Below, one piece after another: positions 15,690 to 24,297 of a stretch of 64,000 nt of DNA. Both the position numbers and the translations under genes were made by a program. A model generated the notes under the pieces. It did no database searches, had not been told where the DNA came from, and saw only the letters and a list, made by a program, of their open reading frames with translations. Source of the stretch: Bacteroidales bacterium UBA4360 (GTDB lineage: Bacteria > Bacteroidota > Bacteroidia > Bacteroidales > UBA932). Within the stretch, counting starts at the first letter, position 1, and each line of letters begins with the position of its first letter. The stretch covers positions 1-64,000 of the forward strand of contig DGSO01000023.1 in the NCBI GenBank assembly GCA_002393945.1. The letters run 5' to 3'.

Positions 15690-16073
15690 ATGGCCGAAGT
15701 GCGCATAGACAAATACCTCTGGGCCATCCGCGCCTTCAAGACCCGCTCCGAGGCCGCCGACGCCTGCAAGGGCGGCAAGGTGAAGATTGCCGATGTCCCC
15801 GCCAAACCCTCCCGCACCATCAAGGAAGGTGAAATCATCACCGTCCGAAAAGGCGCCGTCACCTACACCTACCGCGTGGTAATGCCCACGGAAAACCGCG
15901 TAGGAGCTGCCCTGGTGCCCAATTTTGCCGAAAACCTCACCCCCGAGGAAGAACTCCAGAAACTGAAAGCCCCGGTAGAGACCTTCTTTGTAACCCGCGA
16001 CCGCGGCGCCGGCCGTCCCACCAAGAAAGACCGCCGGGAGATTGAACAGCTGTGGGATTCTTTGGATTTCTGA
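15690..16073 (+). CDS. S4-domain RNA-binding protein (Hsp15 family)
   Basis: A 127-residue protein whose first half is an S4 domain (RIDKYLWAIRAFKTRSEAADAC-GGKVKI) and whose C-terminal part is basic (TRDRGAGRPTKKDRREIEQL), as in E. coli Hsp15 (HslR). Hsp15 binds stalled 50S subunits that carry peptidyl-tRNA. The ATG follows the TGA of the PMI-like gene by one base, so the two are likely translated from one mRNA. Confidence 0.87.
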   Translation: MAEVRIDKYLWAIRAFKTRSEAADACKGGKVKIADVPAKPSRTIKEGEIITVRKGAVTYTYRVVMPTENRVGAALVPNFAENLTPEEELQKLKAPVETFFVTRDRGAGRPTKKDRREIEQLWDSLDF

Positions 16074-16110
16074 TGCAAGAATTCCTGAAAATCTGTTTTT
16101 TATTCCAGGA

Positions 16111-18528
16111 ATGAAAAGGATTGTTTTACTTGCAGTGACGATACTCATGTGTACCGTTCTGCACGCCCAGAAGAAAACCGCAACCATAAGCGGATACATC
16201 ACCGACGGTGAAAGCGGCGAAACCCTTATCGGCGCCGGCGCCCTGATCGCAGAGTCAAAGACCGGCGCAGTGACCAATGTCTACGGCTACTACACCCTCA
16301 CGGTTCCAAAAGGCCACGCCACCATGCTCTACAGCTACCTTGGCTACGAGCAGGTGGAAATGGAGCTCGACCTCCGGAGGGACACCACCATCAACGTGGC
16401 GCTCAACCCCTCCGCCGTCCTTGAAGCGGCAACCGTAGTGAGCCAGAAAGACGCCGGCATCCAGAGCACCTACCTCGGCGCCATCGACATCCCTCTGGTC
16501 CACATCCAGAACACCCCCGTCCTCTTCGGTGAGGCCGATGTCCTCAAAGCCATCCAGATGCTCCCGGGCGTCCAGGGCGGAAACGAAGGATTCACAGGCC
16601 TTTACGTACGCGGCGGCGGCCCCGACGAGAACCTTGTCCTCCTTGACGGCGTCCCCATCTACAACGTAGACCACATGCTGGGCATCATCTCCGTGTTCCA
16701 GACGGAGGCCGTGAAGAAAGTCACCCTCTACAAGGGCTCCTTCCCTGCCCGCTACAGCGGCCGCGTGTCGTCCATAGTGGACATCCGCACCAACGACGGC
16801 AACATGAAAAAGACCAGCGGCAGCGTTGGACTCGGCGTTCTTACTGACAAACTCCACGTGGAGGGTCCCATCATCGAAGACAAGCTGAGCTACTCCGTGA
16901 GCGCCCGCGGCCTTCACTCCCTCATGTACGATCCCCTGATACGCCTCTACGGGAAATATGCTCCGAAATCCTGGGGCTTCGACGGTTCAGTATACGGCAA
17001 CTACTTCTTCTATGACCTCAACGGCAAACTCTCCTGGCGCCTTTCAGACAACGACCGCTTCTACCTTATGGCATATAACGGCAAGGACCGCCTCGCTGCC
17101 GATTTCAACGAGGACTGGGAGAACGGAGCCAGCATGATCCGCACCGATACCAGCATCGGCTGGGGCAATACGGTGGTTTCCCTGAGGTGGAACCACATCT
17201 TCTCCCAAAAGCTCTTTGCCAATACGACGGTGGCATACAACGACTACAGGATGAAGATGGGAATGGGCGTCAAGGCCCGCGAGAACCAGGACGGGAGCCC
17301 CTACATCCTGGATTTCGACCTCGGCTACAATTCCGGAATACAGGACTGGAGCGCAAAACTGGACTTCGACTACGTGCCTTCTCCAAAGCATCTGATAAAG
17401 TTCGGAGCCGAATATACATACCACACCTTCTTCCCGCGCACCAGCACGGGAGTGTTGGTGGAGACCTCGGAAGGAGAGACCAACAACCAGGAGTTCAGTA
17501 TCGGCGCAGACCGCAATTTCTACGGTCACGACCTCTCATTCTATGCCGAGGACGACATGTCCGTCACCGAGCACCTCACCTTCAACCCGGGCGTCAACGC
17601 CTCCTTCTTCTACACAGACGGAAGGCCCTATTTCGAGCTGCAGCCAAGGATATCGGCAAAGTACTCCTTCGACGGCGGCATAACCCTGAAGACCGGCTAT
17701 GCAAGGATGGCGCAGTACGTGCACCTTCTGAGTTCCACGCAGATATCCCTGCCCATGGACCTCTGGGTGCCGATTACCGCCAAGATCAAGCCCGTCACCT
17801 CGGACCAGTTCAGCGCCGGAATCTACCATGACGGCATCAAGGGCTGGGAGTTCTCCATCGAGGGCTACTACAAGCACATGAACAACATCCTTGAGTACAA
17901 GGACGGCGCATCCGTACTGGTCTCTGAAACCACCTGGGAAGACAAGGTGGAAATGGGCGAAGGACGCTGCTACGGAGCCGAATTCTTTGTCCAGAAGACC
18001 GCCGGAGACCTCACAGGCTGGATTTCCTACACCCTTGCAAAGAGCGAACGGCGCTTCCCTGACGGCACAATCAGCCTCGGCCAGTGGTATCCTTACAAAT
18101 ATGACCGCAGGCACAATTTCAACATAAACCTCAACTACAAGATTTCCCCCAAACTTGAGGTCAATGCCGCATGGGTATATGCTTCCGGCGGAACCACAAC
18201 CATCCCCTACCGCACCACAGGCATGCTGGCACCGGATTCGGAATACGTAAGCGGTTCCACATATGTACAGCAGAGAAACAACTTCCGCCTGCCTTCCAGC
18301 CACCACCTCAACGTGGGTCTCACCCACCACAAAAAGAAGAAGCACGGTACCAGGGATCTCACGCTCAGCGTATACAACGTCTACAACAGGATGAACCCCA
18401 ACCTGGTATTCGTGAACTACGTGAACAGGTATGACGAGAAAGCCGGAACCTACAAGGAGAAGATTGCGATTGAGAAAGTAACCATCCTCCCTGTCATGCC
18501 GTCACTGAGTTGGACCTATAACTTCTGA
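16111..18528 (+). CDS. TonB-dependent outer-membrane receptor with CarboxypepD-reg-like domain
   Basis: An 805-residue outer-membrane protein: signal peptide (MKRIVLLAVTILMCTVLHAQ), a carboxypeptidase-regulatory-like domain (SGYITDGESGETLIGAGALI), a plug with QMLPGVQGGNEGFTGLYVRG and LLDGVPIYN, then a 22-strand-type barrel ending in an aromatic residue (SWTYNF). No SusD partner is present; instead a DUF4249 lipoprotein follows, which is the pairing of a separate receptor class. The substrate is unknown. ATG 16111 is chosen for its signal peptide. ATTCCTG at 16081 can pair with CAGGAAT at 16106-16112 across the start codon, a possible but weak control. Confidence 0.92.
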   Translation: MKRIVLLAVTILMCTVLHAQKKTATISGYITDGESGETLIGAGALIAESKTGAVTNVYGYYTLTVPKGHATMLYSYLGYEQVEMELDLRRDTTINVALNPSAVLEAATVVSQKDAGIQSTYLGAIDIPLVHIQNTPVLFGEADVLKAIQMLPGVQGGNEGFTGLYVRGGGPDENLVLLDGVPIYNVDHMLGIISVFQTEAVKKVTLYKGSFPARYSGRVSSIVDIRTNDGNMKKTSGSVGLGVLTDKLHVEGPIIEDKLSYSVSARGLHSLMYDPLIRLYGKYAPKSWGFDGSVYGNYFFYDLNGKLSWRLSDNDRFYLMAYNGKDRLAADFNEDWENGASMIRTDTSIGWGNTVVSLRWNHIFSQKLFANTTVAYNDYRMKMGMGVKARENQDGSPYILDFDLGYNSGIQDWSAKLDFDYVPSPKHLIKFGAEYTYHTFFPRTSTGVLVETSEGETNNQEFSIGADRNFYGHDLSFYAEDDMSVTEHLTFNPGVNASFFYTDGRPYFELQPRISAKYSFDGGITLKTGYARMAQYVHLLSSTQISLPMDLWVPITAKIKPVTSDQFSAGIYHDGIKGWEFSIEGYYKHMNNILEYKDGASVLVSETTWEDKVEMGEGRCYGAEFFVQKTAGDLTGWISYTLAKSERRFPDGTISLGQWYPYKYDRRHNFNINLNYKISPKLEVNAAWVYASGGTTTIPYRTTGMLAPDSEYVSGSTYVQQRNNFRLPSSHHLNVGLTHHKKKKHGTRDLTLSVYNVYNRMNPNLVFVNYVNRYDEKAGTYKEKIAIEKVTILPVMPSLSWTYNF

Positions 18529-18533
18529 GAGCC

Positions 18534-19601
18534 ATGAAAAGATTTATCTATACAGCACTGGCACTTATGGCTGCCGCATGTACCTCTACAGAATACATCG
18601 ATGTAGAAGAGCTGGAACCGGAGCTCGTCCTGAACGCCCAGATGACTACCGGCAGCGCTCTGCATCACATCCATCTGTCCTCCAGCACCCGCTCAATGGT
18701 CAAGGCCGAACACGGAGCCACGGTAAGTGTAACATATAATGACAGTCCAGTACCCGAAACACTCACAGAGGACGATACCGAAGGCAGAACGTCGGCCAGT
18801 TACTCATATACGAAAGAGCTCAAGGCCGGTGACCAGCTCACCGTAACCGCAAAAAGCGGCAGCAAGACCGTCACTGCCAACGTTACCGTACCCGAGGCTC
18901 CTATCCTGCTCGATGCATCCGTCCAGGCAGATGTACAGCATGCCACGCCTGACGGCATCTTTGACATCGGCTACACTGAGCCCGGAGAAGTATATTACAT
19001 GCCGGAAGACGCGCCCTATCCGTATGAGACCTGGCATCTGCTCAAGGTTGACATGAAAGACCTTCCCGGAGACAGTTACTACCGCATAGGTGCCTATGTG
19101 GTAACAAATCTGTATGATGAGAACGGCATTACCAAGGAATCCAACCAGAGGGCAATATGGCTGGACACATCGTCAGAGCCCGTTTTCGGGGCGGCCTCCA
19201 CGTCGGGAGGAATGCTTGACGCCCTTGCAGAAGGCGACAATTCCTACAACCTCTTCACGGACTCCGTATTTGCAGACAAGGACTACACCCTCAAACTCTT
19301 TTTCCAGGAGGTGCAGATTGCATCGTCCCGGAAATACCTGTCCTACGCGCAAAATCCGGAAACCGGGGAATGGGAAGAGCAAACCACTCCCCCGGAAGGG
19401 TATACCTATGAAGCATATATACTGGTCAAGCTCTTTTCAATCAGCTTTGACCAGTATATATACCTGAAGGCTCTGGGCCTTGACGATATGGGATTCCTGT
19501 TCTCTGAACCGGTGTCTATTCCATCCAACGTGGAAGGAGGACTTGGCTTCGTGAGCGTAGACAACTGCGTTGCAAGGTATATTCCGCTCTCTATTCTATG
19601 A
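18534..19601 (+). CDS. DUF4249 lipoprotein, partner of the TonB receptor
   Basis: A 355-residue lipoprotein (lipobox Ala-Ala-Cys, Cys16). The order of features fits DUF4249: a conserved LVLNAQM near residue 35, an immunoglobulin-like strand pattern with SVTYNDSPVPE and AGDQLTVTAKSGSKTV, then a beta-rich body. DUF4249 proteins are encoded next to TonB receptors in Bacteroidota and are probably surface lipoproteins of the uptake complex; their ligand is not known. It begins five bases after the receptor gene and its 3' end overlaps the convergent sppA by 11 bases. Confidence 0.85.
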   Translation: MKRFIYTALALMAAACTSTEYIDVEELEPELVLNAQMTTGSALHHIHLSSSTRSMVKAEHGATVSVTYNDSPVPETLTEDDTEGRTSASYSYTKELKAGDQLTVTAKSGSKTVTANVTVPEAPILLDASVQADVQHATPDGIFDIGYTEPGEVYYMPEDAPYPYETWHLLKVDMKDLPGDSYYRIGAYVVTNLYDENGITKESNQRAIWLDTSSEPVFGAASTSGGMLDALAEGDNSYNLFTDSVFADKDYTLKLFFQEVQIASSRKYLSYAQNPETGEWEEQTTPPEGYTYEAYILVKLFSISFDQYIYLKALGLDDMGFLFSEPVSIPSNVEGGLGFVSVDNCVARYIPLSIL

Positions 19602-21372
19602 CAAGATCGTAAGGCAGCCTTGCAAAGACGCGGGAAGGATCGGCCTTGGAAAGGTCTCCGAACGTGCGCGCAAGGGCCTCGAAGCCCGTTCCGGCAAGGA
19701 TTGAGGGCTCTTCCTGCATGCCGCCCATGGCAAACATGAACTGCTCGATGGGTGTAAGGGGCTTGGGATACCCCACAACCTTGTAAGCATCCCTGTCAAG
19801 CCCGGCGAGGGACGCGGCATAGAATATTGCATCCTCGAGAGTGCCGATCTCGTCGACCAGGGAAATTCCCAGTGCATCCGAACCTATCCACACGCGGCCC
19901 TGGGCTATTCCGTCCACGCGGGCTGGCTCCATGGAGCGGCCTTCTGCTACCAGGTTAACAAAGGTGTCATAAATGTCTTCCACGGAGGCCTGCATATATC
20001 CAAGCTCCTGCGCGTCAAAGGGACGCATGAGGGAGAACATGTCCGAGTGCTTGTTCGAACCCACGGTCTCAACACCTACGCCAACCTTCTTCACCACCTT
20101 GGAGAACTCCGGAATCATGGAGAAAACGCCGATGGAGCCGGTGACGGTATTGGCATCGGCATAAATCTTCTGGCAGCCGTTGGAAATCCAGTATCCGCCG
20201 GAGGCTGCGTAGTTTCCGAATGAAGCCACCAGCGGTTTTTCCTTCTTCAGGAGATCCAGCGCGGCTTTTATCTTTGCCGATGCACTCACGCTTCCGCCGG
20301 GAGAATTAACCCTCAGGACCACGGCCTTCACGCTCGCATCCTTGCGGACCTCGTCGATCACCTTCACGAAACGGTCTCCGGCGACGCCCTGATAGGAGTT
20401 GCCGTCGGTGATTTCACCGTCGGCATATATGACCGCCACGTTGGTGCGGCCGGGAAGCGCCAGCGGCTGGTGAACCGCCACGTAATCGGAGAAGCGGATG
20501 AGGCTGAGCTGGTCCGATGAAGGCACCTGCGCAAGGGTTGACAACTTCTGCAGAAGCGTCTCATGATCCATGAGTCCGTCTACCAGACCTGCCTTGAGGA
20601 AGTCTTCCGGGAAAACCAGGGAAAGGTTGTCCACAAGGGCGTTGAAGGCCTCAGGAGTAATCTCGCGCGCCTCGCATACGGGTGTGCATATATTCTTCCA
20701 GGCCGATGAAATCATGACCTGGTTCTGCTCCCTGTTCTCAGGCGAAGAATTGGCACGGATAAACATTTCGCCCGCGCTCTTGTACTTTCCGTGACGGATG
20801 AGCTGCACGTTCACGCCCACCTTGTCAAGGATGTCCTTGAGGAAAGTCATCCTTCCGGACAGGCCGATGAGCTGGTACGTCCCGCCCTTGTAAGAGCTCA
20901 TGTAAATCTTGTCTGCAGCGGTGGCAAGATAGTAGGAGCCGTTTCCGGGGGCCTCTGTATAAGCCACGACGGCCTTTCCGCTCTTGCGGAATTCAGTGAG
21001 CGCCTTCCGGAGCTCTTCGATGTCGGCCATGCCGCCTGAGACACCGTCCGGACGGAGGAGGATGTACTGTATGCCGGGATCTGCCGCAGCGGTCTCAATG
21101 GCCTTCACTGCATCCCTGAGGCCGACGGGGACGACGGTCATGTCCATGCCGCCCAAGCTGAAGGCCGGGAAAGCCATCTGGGAAGTCTGTTCCACCAATG
21201 AAATCTCCGAAAGGTTAAGGTCCAGCACCCCTTCCTTGGGAATGGAGACCTTTCCACCCTCTGCCGATGAAGCCAGCGAACCTATCATCATGAAGAGGAA
21301 TATCCACTTGATGATCTGCACGATAAGAAGGCCGCACACTACGGCCAGAAGCATTTTTGCAAAGTCACGCAT
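19591..21372 (-). CDS. sppA: Signal peptide peptidase SppA, 67-kDa type
   Basis: A 593-residue membrane protease with one N-terminal transmembrane segment (LLIVQIIKWIFLFMMIGSL) and two tandem SppA domains. The catalytic Lys lies in the first half (RHGKYKSAGE) and the Ser in the second (SFGNYAASGGYW), with RVNSPGGSVSAS shaping the oxyanion hole. It degrades cleaved signal peptides in the membrane. The gene follows the C11 peptidase gene by 9 bases and is probably co-transcribed. Confidence 0.93.
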   Translation of the reverse strand: MRDFAKMLLAVVCGLLIVQIIKWIFLFMMIGSLASSAEGGKVSIPKEGVLDLNLSEISLVEQTSQMAFPAFSLGGMDMTVVPVGLRDAVKAIETAAADPGIQYILLRPDGVSGGMADIEELRKALTEFRKSGKAVVAYTEAPGNGSYYLATAADKIYMSSYKGGTYQLIGLSGRMTFLKDILDKVGVNVQLIRHGKYKSAGEMFIRANSSPENREQNQVMISSAWKNICTPVCEAREITPEAFNALVDNLSLVFPEDFLKAGLVDGLMDHETLLQKLSTLAQVPSSDQLSLIRFSDYVAVHQPLALPGRTNVAVIYADGEITDGNSYQGVAGDRFVKVIDEVRKDASVKAVVLRVNSPGGSVSASAKIKAALDLLKKEKPLVASFGNYAASGGYWISNGCQKIYADANTVTGSIGVFSMIPEFSKVVKKVGVGVETVGSNKHSDMFSLMRPFDAQELGYMQASVEDIYDTFVNLVAEGRSMEPARVDGIAQGRVWIGSDALGISLVDEIGTLEDAIFYAASLAGLDRDAYKVVGYPKPLTPIEQFMFAMGGMQEEPSILAGTGFEALARTFGDLSKADPSRVFARLPYDLVIE

Positions 21373-21381
21373 ATATTATAT

Positions 21382-22746
21382 TTACTGAACTAATTCTGTC
21401 AGGGAATTCCAGGCTAAGGTTTCCTTGTAATACCTGTCAAGGATATCCGTCCCCATGGAAGGAAGATACATGGAAAGGCCGCTGTAGGTCTTGATTTCAA
21501 ATCCATCACTGCCCCTCATGAACCACGGCGTTGCAGCCTTGTAGACGATGCATTTCTCAAGGGCGGCTTCAAGGGCGGCCTTCTCTGATTCATCGATGCC
21601 GGATTTGACCAGGATATCCTCGAGGTCATAGAAGTAGTGGCGGTTGTAGCGGAAAAAGCCCTGAACCTGCGAGCCTTTTATATTTTCAAGATAGAAATGA
21701 TACTTGGAGAACAGCGTCTTGCAGATGTTTGTAAGGTCGTCCATCTGCCTTGTGTCCACAACGGAAATGGTAGCGGACTGATTGACACCTGAACGTACGG
21801 CATAGGACTCGTAATAATCCTTGCAGACGGTAACCGGATCCGGTTCATTCCTGAGGAGCCTGCTTGCGATGGTCTTGTAGTTGAAGCCGTCGGCAAGGAC
21901 CTCGGTAAGGGAGAATCCGACGATGTCTGCCTTGCCGCGGAGCTGGGCCGCCACCTCCACGCCGCCGCTCAGGCAGGCGTCGATGAGGAGATAATCCATT
22001 TTGAAGGGAATGGCATCGGCAAAGTCGCGGAGACTCATTTCCACAGATCCTTCAGGATACTCATCCTGCCCGATGCTCTTCACCGCGGGATATTCCGGAA
22101 TGGGCGGGAAATACTCCTGTGAGGCCCTTCTGACGGATGCCGGAGAAATCCAGAAATCGTCCGTAACGCCTCTCTCATATTTGTTAGGGTCGTTGTAATA
22201 ACCGCACGGAAGCCAGCCGCTGGCGTGCGACGTGAAGACCATTCCGAAGGTCTTCGAAGGGAATAAGTCATGCGCCATGGTGAGGACCTCGGTCATGGTT
22301 TCCTTGGTACAGGACGACACGCTGGCATCCCAGACCTTGAGAGTATCCCTTACGATGGTGCTGTCGGTCTTCATGTAGATTCTGAATAGGGCCGATTCGG
22401 GAGCCTGGTAGCGGCCGTTGCGCGAATACACAAGGAGCACATGCTCCGGCGCGCCGCCGGAACGCTTGCCTTCAAGCTTGTCTCCGGGTGTTCCATAAGG
22501 GACATATCCCTGTGAAAGATCGTCTATGTCTTCCCGGAGCCAGCCGTTGAGGCTGTTGAATCCTGCCGAATAGAGCAGCATCACGCTGCGGGCCTTTTCT
22601 GAGGGGACTACCGCCTTTGTACTCACTGCGGAAGTATTTTCGGACCTGCTGTAGGAGAAACGGTCGTCCTTGTTGCAGGAGAAAAAAGCGCACACGGCCA
22701 TGATTCCGGCAATGACGACTGATATGTTTTTCCTTTCCTTCATCAT
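21382..22746 (-). CDS. Clostripain-like C11 cysteine peptidase lipoprotein
   Basis: A 454-residue lipoprotein (lipobox Phe-Ser-Cys, Cys24 or 25) of peptidase family C11. The catalytic His is in VFTSHASGWLPCGYY and the Cys in YLLIDACLSGGVEVA. Relatives such as clostripain and PmC11 cleave after Arg or Lys after self-processing. It would act at the cell surface or in the periplasm. Starts at 22746 and 22743 are both possible. It is the first gene of a two-gene set with sppA. Confidence 0.88.
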   Translation of the reverse strand: MMKERKNISVVIAGIMAVCAFFSCNKDDRFSYSRSENTSAVSTKAVVPSEKARSVMLLYSAGFNSLNGWLREDIDDLSQGYVPYGTPGDKLEGKRSGGAPEHVLLVYSRNGRYQAPESALFRIYMKTDSTIVRDTLKVWDASVSSCTKETMTEVLTMAHDLFPSKTFGMVFTSHASGWLPCGYYNDPNKYERGVTDDFWISPASVRRASQEYFPPIPEYPAVKSIGQDEYPEGSVEMSLRDFADAIPFKMDYLLIDACLSGGVEVAAQLRGKADIVGFSLTEVLADGFNYKTIASRLLRNEPDPVTVCKDYYESYAVRSGVNQSATISVVDTRQMDDLTNICKTLFSKYHFYLENIKGSQVQGFFRYNRHYFYDLEDILVKSGIDESEKAALEAALEKCIVYKAATPWFMRGSDGFEIKTYSGLSMYLPSMGTDILDRYYKETLAWNSLTELVQ

Positions 22747-22752
22747 AATTCA

Positions 22753-22780
22753 CAAATATAATACAAAATTTGTAATTTTG
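22753..22780. promoter_or_regulatory. Divergent -7 elements of the C11 peptidase and xerD genes
   Basis: The minus strand has TATATTTG at 22760-22753 (for the peptidase) and the plus strand has TAATTTTG at 22773-22780 (for xerD). Both match TAnnTTTG; -33 elements are not obvious. Confidence 0.55.
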
Positions 22781-22802
22781 CATGTAATCAAGTTATGGAC
22801 CA

Positions 22803-23678
22803 ATGGATTCTCCTATCGTAAGGGACTACAGGACATATCTGAGAATAGAAAGAAGGATGTCGCCGAACACGGTGTCCTCTTACTGCCATGATGTCAGGGA
22901 CTTCCTTTCCATCATCGGCAAAGAGCCGTCCGGAATCACATCGGAAGATATAACGGAATATCTGGGGAAAGCCACGTCGGCAGGGCTCTCGAAGCGAAGC
23001 AGCGCAAGGCTCCTTAGTTCCCTTCGCAGTTTCTTTTCCTGGTGCGTGGAAGAAGGCCAGGTGAAGGAGAATCCCTGCGACAGGGTTGACTCTCCGAAGC
23101 TTGGAAAATACCTCCCCGAGGTGCTCACGGTGGATGAAGTGAGCTCCATAATCGAATCCGTAGACCTTAACACGCAGTACGGCCCACGTGACCGTGCGAT
23201 CCTGGAAGTGCTCTACGGCTGCGGGCTCCGCGTAAGTGAAGCCGCCACCCTGAGGATGTCCCACATACACATTGACGAAGGCTTTGTGGACGTCATCGGC
23301 AAGGGAGACAAACAGCGGCTGGTCCCTCTTGGGGAAATGGCCGCCGACGCCATCCTGCGCTATCTTCCCACCCGCCCGGAGCCCGCATCCATGGCCTACG
23401 ACGACTACCTCTTCCTCAGCCGCTTCGGAAAACCGCTGAGCCGCGTTTCCATCTTCAACCTGGTAAAAAAACAAGCCATGGCGGCCGGCGTGAACAAGGA
23501 GATATCTCCCCACACCTTCCGCCACAGCTTCGCCACGCACCTGATCGAAAACGGTGCAGACCTTCGAATAGTACAAGAAATGCTCGGTCATGAGAGCATT
23601 CTCACGACCGAGATCTATACACATGTAAATACATCCACCTGGCACCGCTCCGTGCTGGAGCATCATCCCAGGCGTTAG
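22803..23678 (+). CDS. xerD: Site-specific tyrosine recombinase XerD
   Basis: A 291-residue tyrosine recombinase: N-terminal SAM-like core-binding domain, then the catalytic domain with Arg in GCGLRVSEAA, Lys in GKGDKQRLV, His and Arg in HTFRHSFATHL, His in LGHESI and Tyr in EIYTHV. Length, absence of attachment sites and a housekeeping context mark it as the chromosome-dimer resolvase XerD (or the single XerC/D of this group) rather than an integrase of a mobile element. Confidence 0.9.
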   Translation: MDSPIVRDYRTYLRIERRMSPNTVSSYCHDVRDFLSIIGKEPSGITSEDITEYLGKATSAGLSKRSSARLLSSLRSFFSWCVEEGQVKENPCDRVDSPKLGKYLPEVLTVDEVSSIIESVDLNTQYGPRDRAILEVLYGCGLRVSEAATLRMSHIHIDEGFVDVIGKGDKQRLVPLGEMAADAILRYLPTRPEPASMAYDDYLFLSRFGKPLSRVSIFNLVKKQAMAAGVNKEISPHTFRHSFATHLIENGADLRIVQEMLGHESILTTEIYTHVNTSTWHRSVLEHHPRR

Positions 23679-23681
23679 TTT

Positions 23682-24236
23682 TTACTTGTCTCCGAAGAAA
23701 CGCTTGTAGAGGCCAAGGAAACCTGCTCCGTGGCGGGCTTCATCCTTTGCCATCTCGTGGATGGTGTCATGGATGGCGTCGTAGCCAAGGGCTTTGGCCC
23801 TCTTTGCGATTTCAAGCTTGCCTTCGCATGCGCCGGCCTCTGCCTCATAGCGCTTCTTGAGGTTGGTCTTGGTATCCCATACAACCTCGCCGAGGAGTTC
23901 TGCGATACGGGCGGCATGGTCTGCCTCTTCGTATGCATAGCGCTTGAAGGCGTCGGCAATCTCCGGATAGCCTTCCCTTTCGGCCTGGCGGCTCATGGCA
24001 AGGTACATGCCCACCTCCGAGCATTCGCCCGTGAAATGTTCACGAAGGCCGGCAAGGACTTCTGCGTCAACGCCCTTGGCAACGCCAAGTTCGTGCTCAC
24101 AGGCCCATTTGCCTTCTGCATCTTCCTTCACTTCCACAAACTTGTCCGACTTAACGTGGCATACCGGGCATTCTGCGGGAGGATTCTCTCCTTCATATAC
24201 ATACCCGCAAACGAGACATCTGAATTTCTTTTTCAT
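23682..24236 (-). CDS. Rubrerythrin with N-terminal rubredoxin domain
   Basis: A 184-residue protein: a rubredoxin-type iron site at Cys8, Cys11, Cys24 and Cys27 is placed first, then a four-helix ferritin-like di-iron domain with Glu and His ligands in GECSEVGMY, EEADHAARI and DEARHGAGF. The order is that of 'reverse' rubrerythrins. These reduce hydrogen peroxide with electrons from NADH via partner proteins and protect anaerobes from oxygen. A single-gene unit with a TAnnTTTG promoter. Confidence 0.93.
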   Translation of the reverse strand: MKKKFRCLVCGYVYEGENPPAECPVCHVKSDKFVEVKEDAEGKWACEHELGVAKGVDAEVLAGLREHFTGECSEVGMYLAMSRQAEREGYPEIADAFKRYAYEEADHAARIAELLGEVVWDTKTNLKKRYEAEAGACEGKLEIAKRAKALGYDAIHDTIHEMAKDEARHGAGFLGLYKRFFGDK

Positions 24237-24262
24237 ATCGATTGTTGTTAAATGTATTTTTA

Positions 24263-24270
24263 CAAAGTTA
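24263..24270 (-). promoter_or_regulatory. -7 element of the rubrerythrin gene
   Basis: TAACTTTG on the minus strand matches TAnnTTTG and lies 26 bases before the ATG at 24236. No OxyR-type operator could be judged by eye. Confidence 0.5.
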
Positions 24271-24297
24271 ATATTTTTACGTAAATTTACAGACGGT

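Noticed and set aside
14645..15862. A 405-codon minus-strand frame opposite the PMI-like gene
   Set aside because: It overlaps two well-supported genes and a promoter region, and shows no domain.
22803..23678. Tyrosine recombinase as evidence of an integrated mobile element
   Set aside because: The sequence is of XerD type, neighbours are housekeeping genes, and there is no tRNA gene, att-like repeat or phage/conjugation gene nearby.
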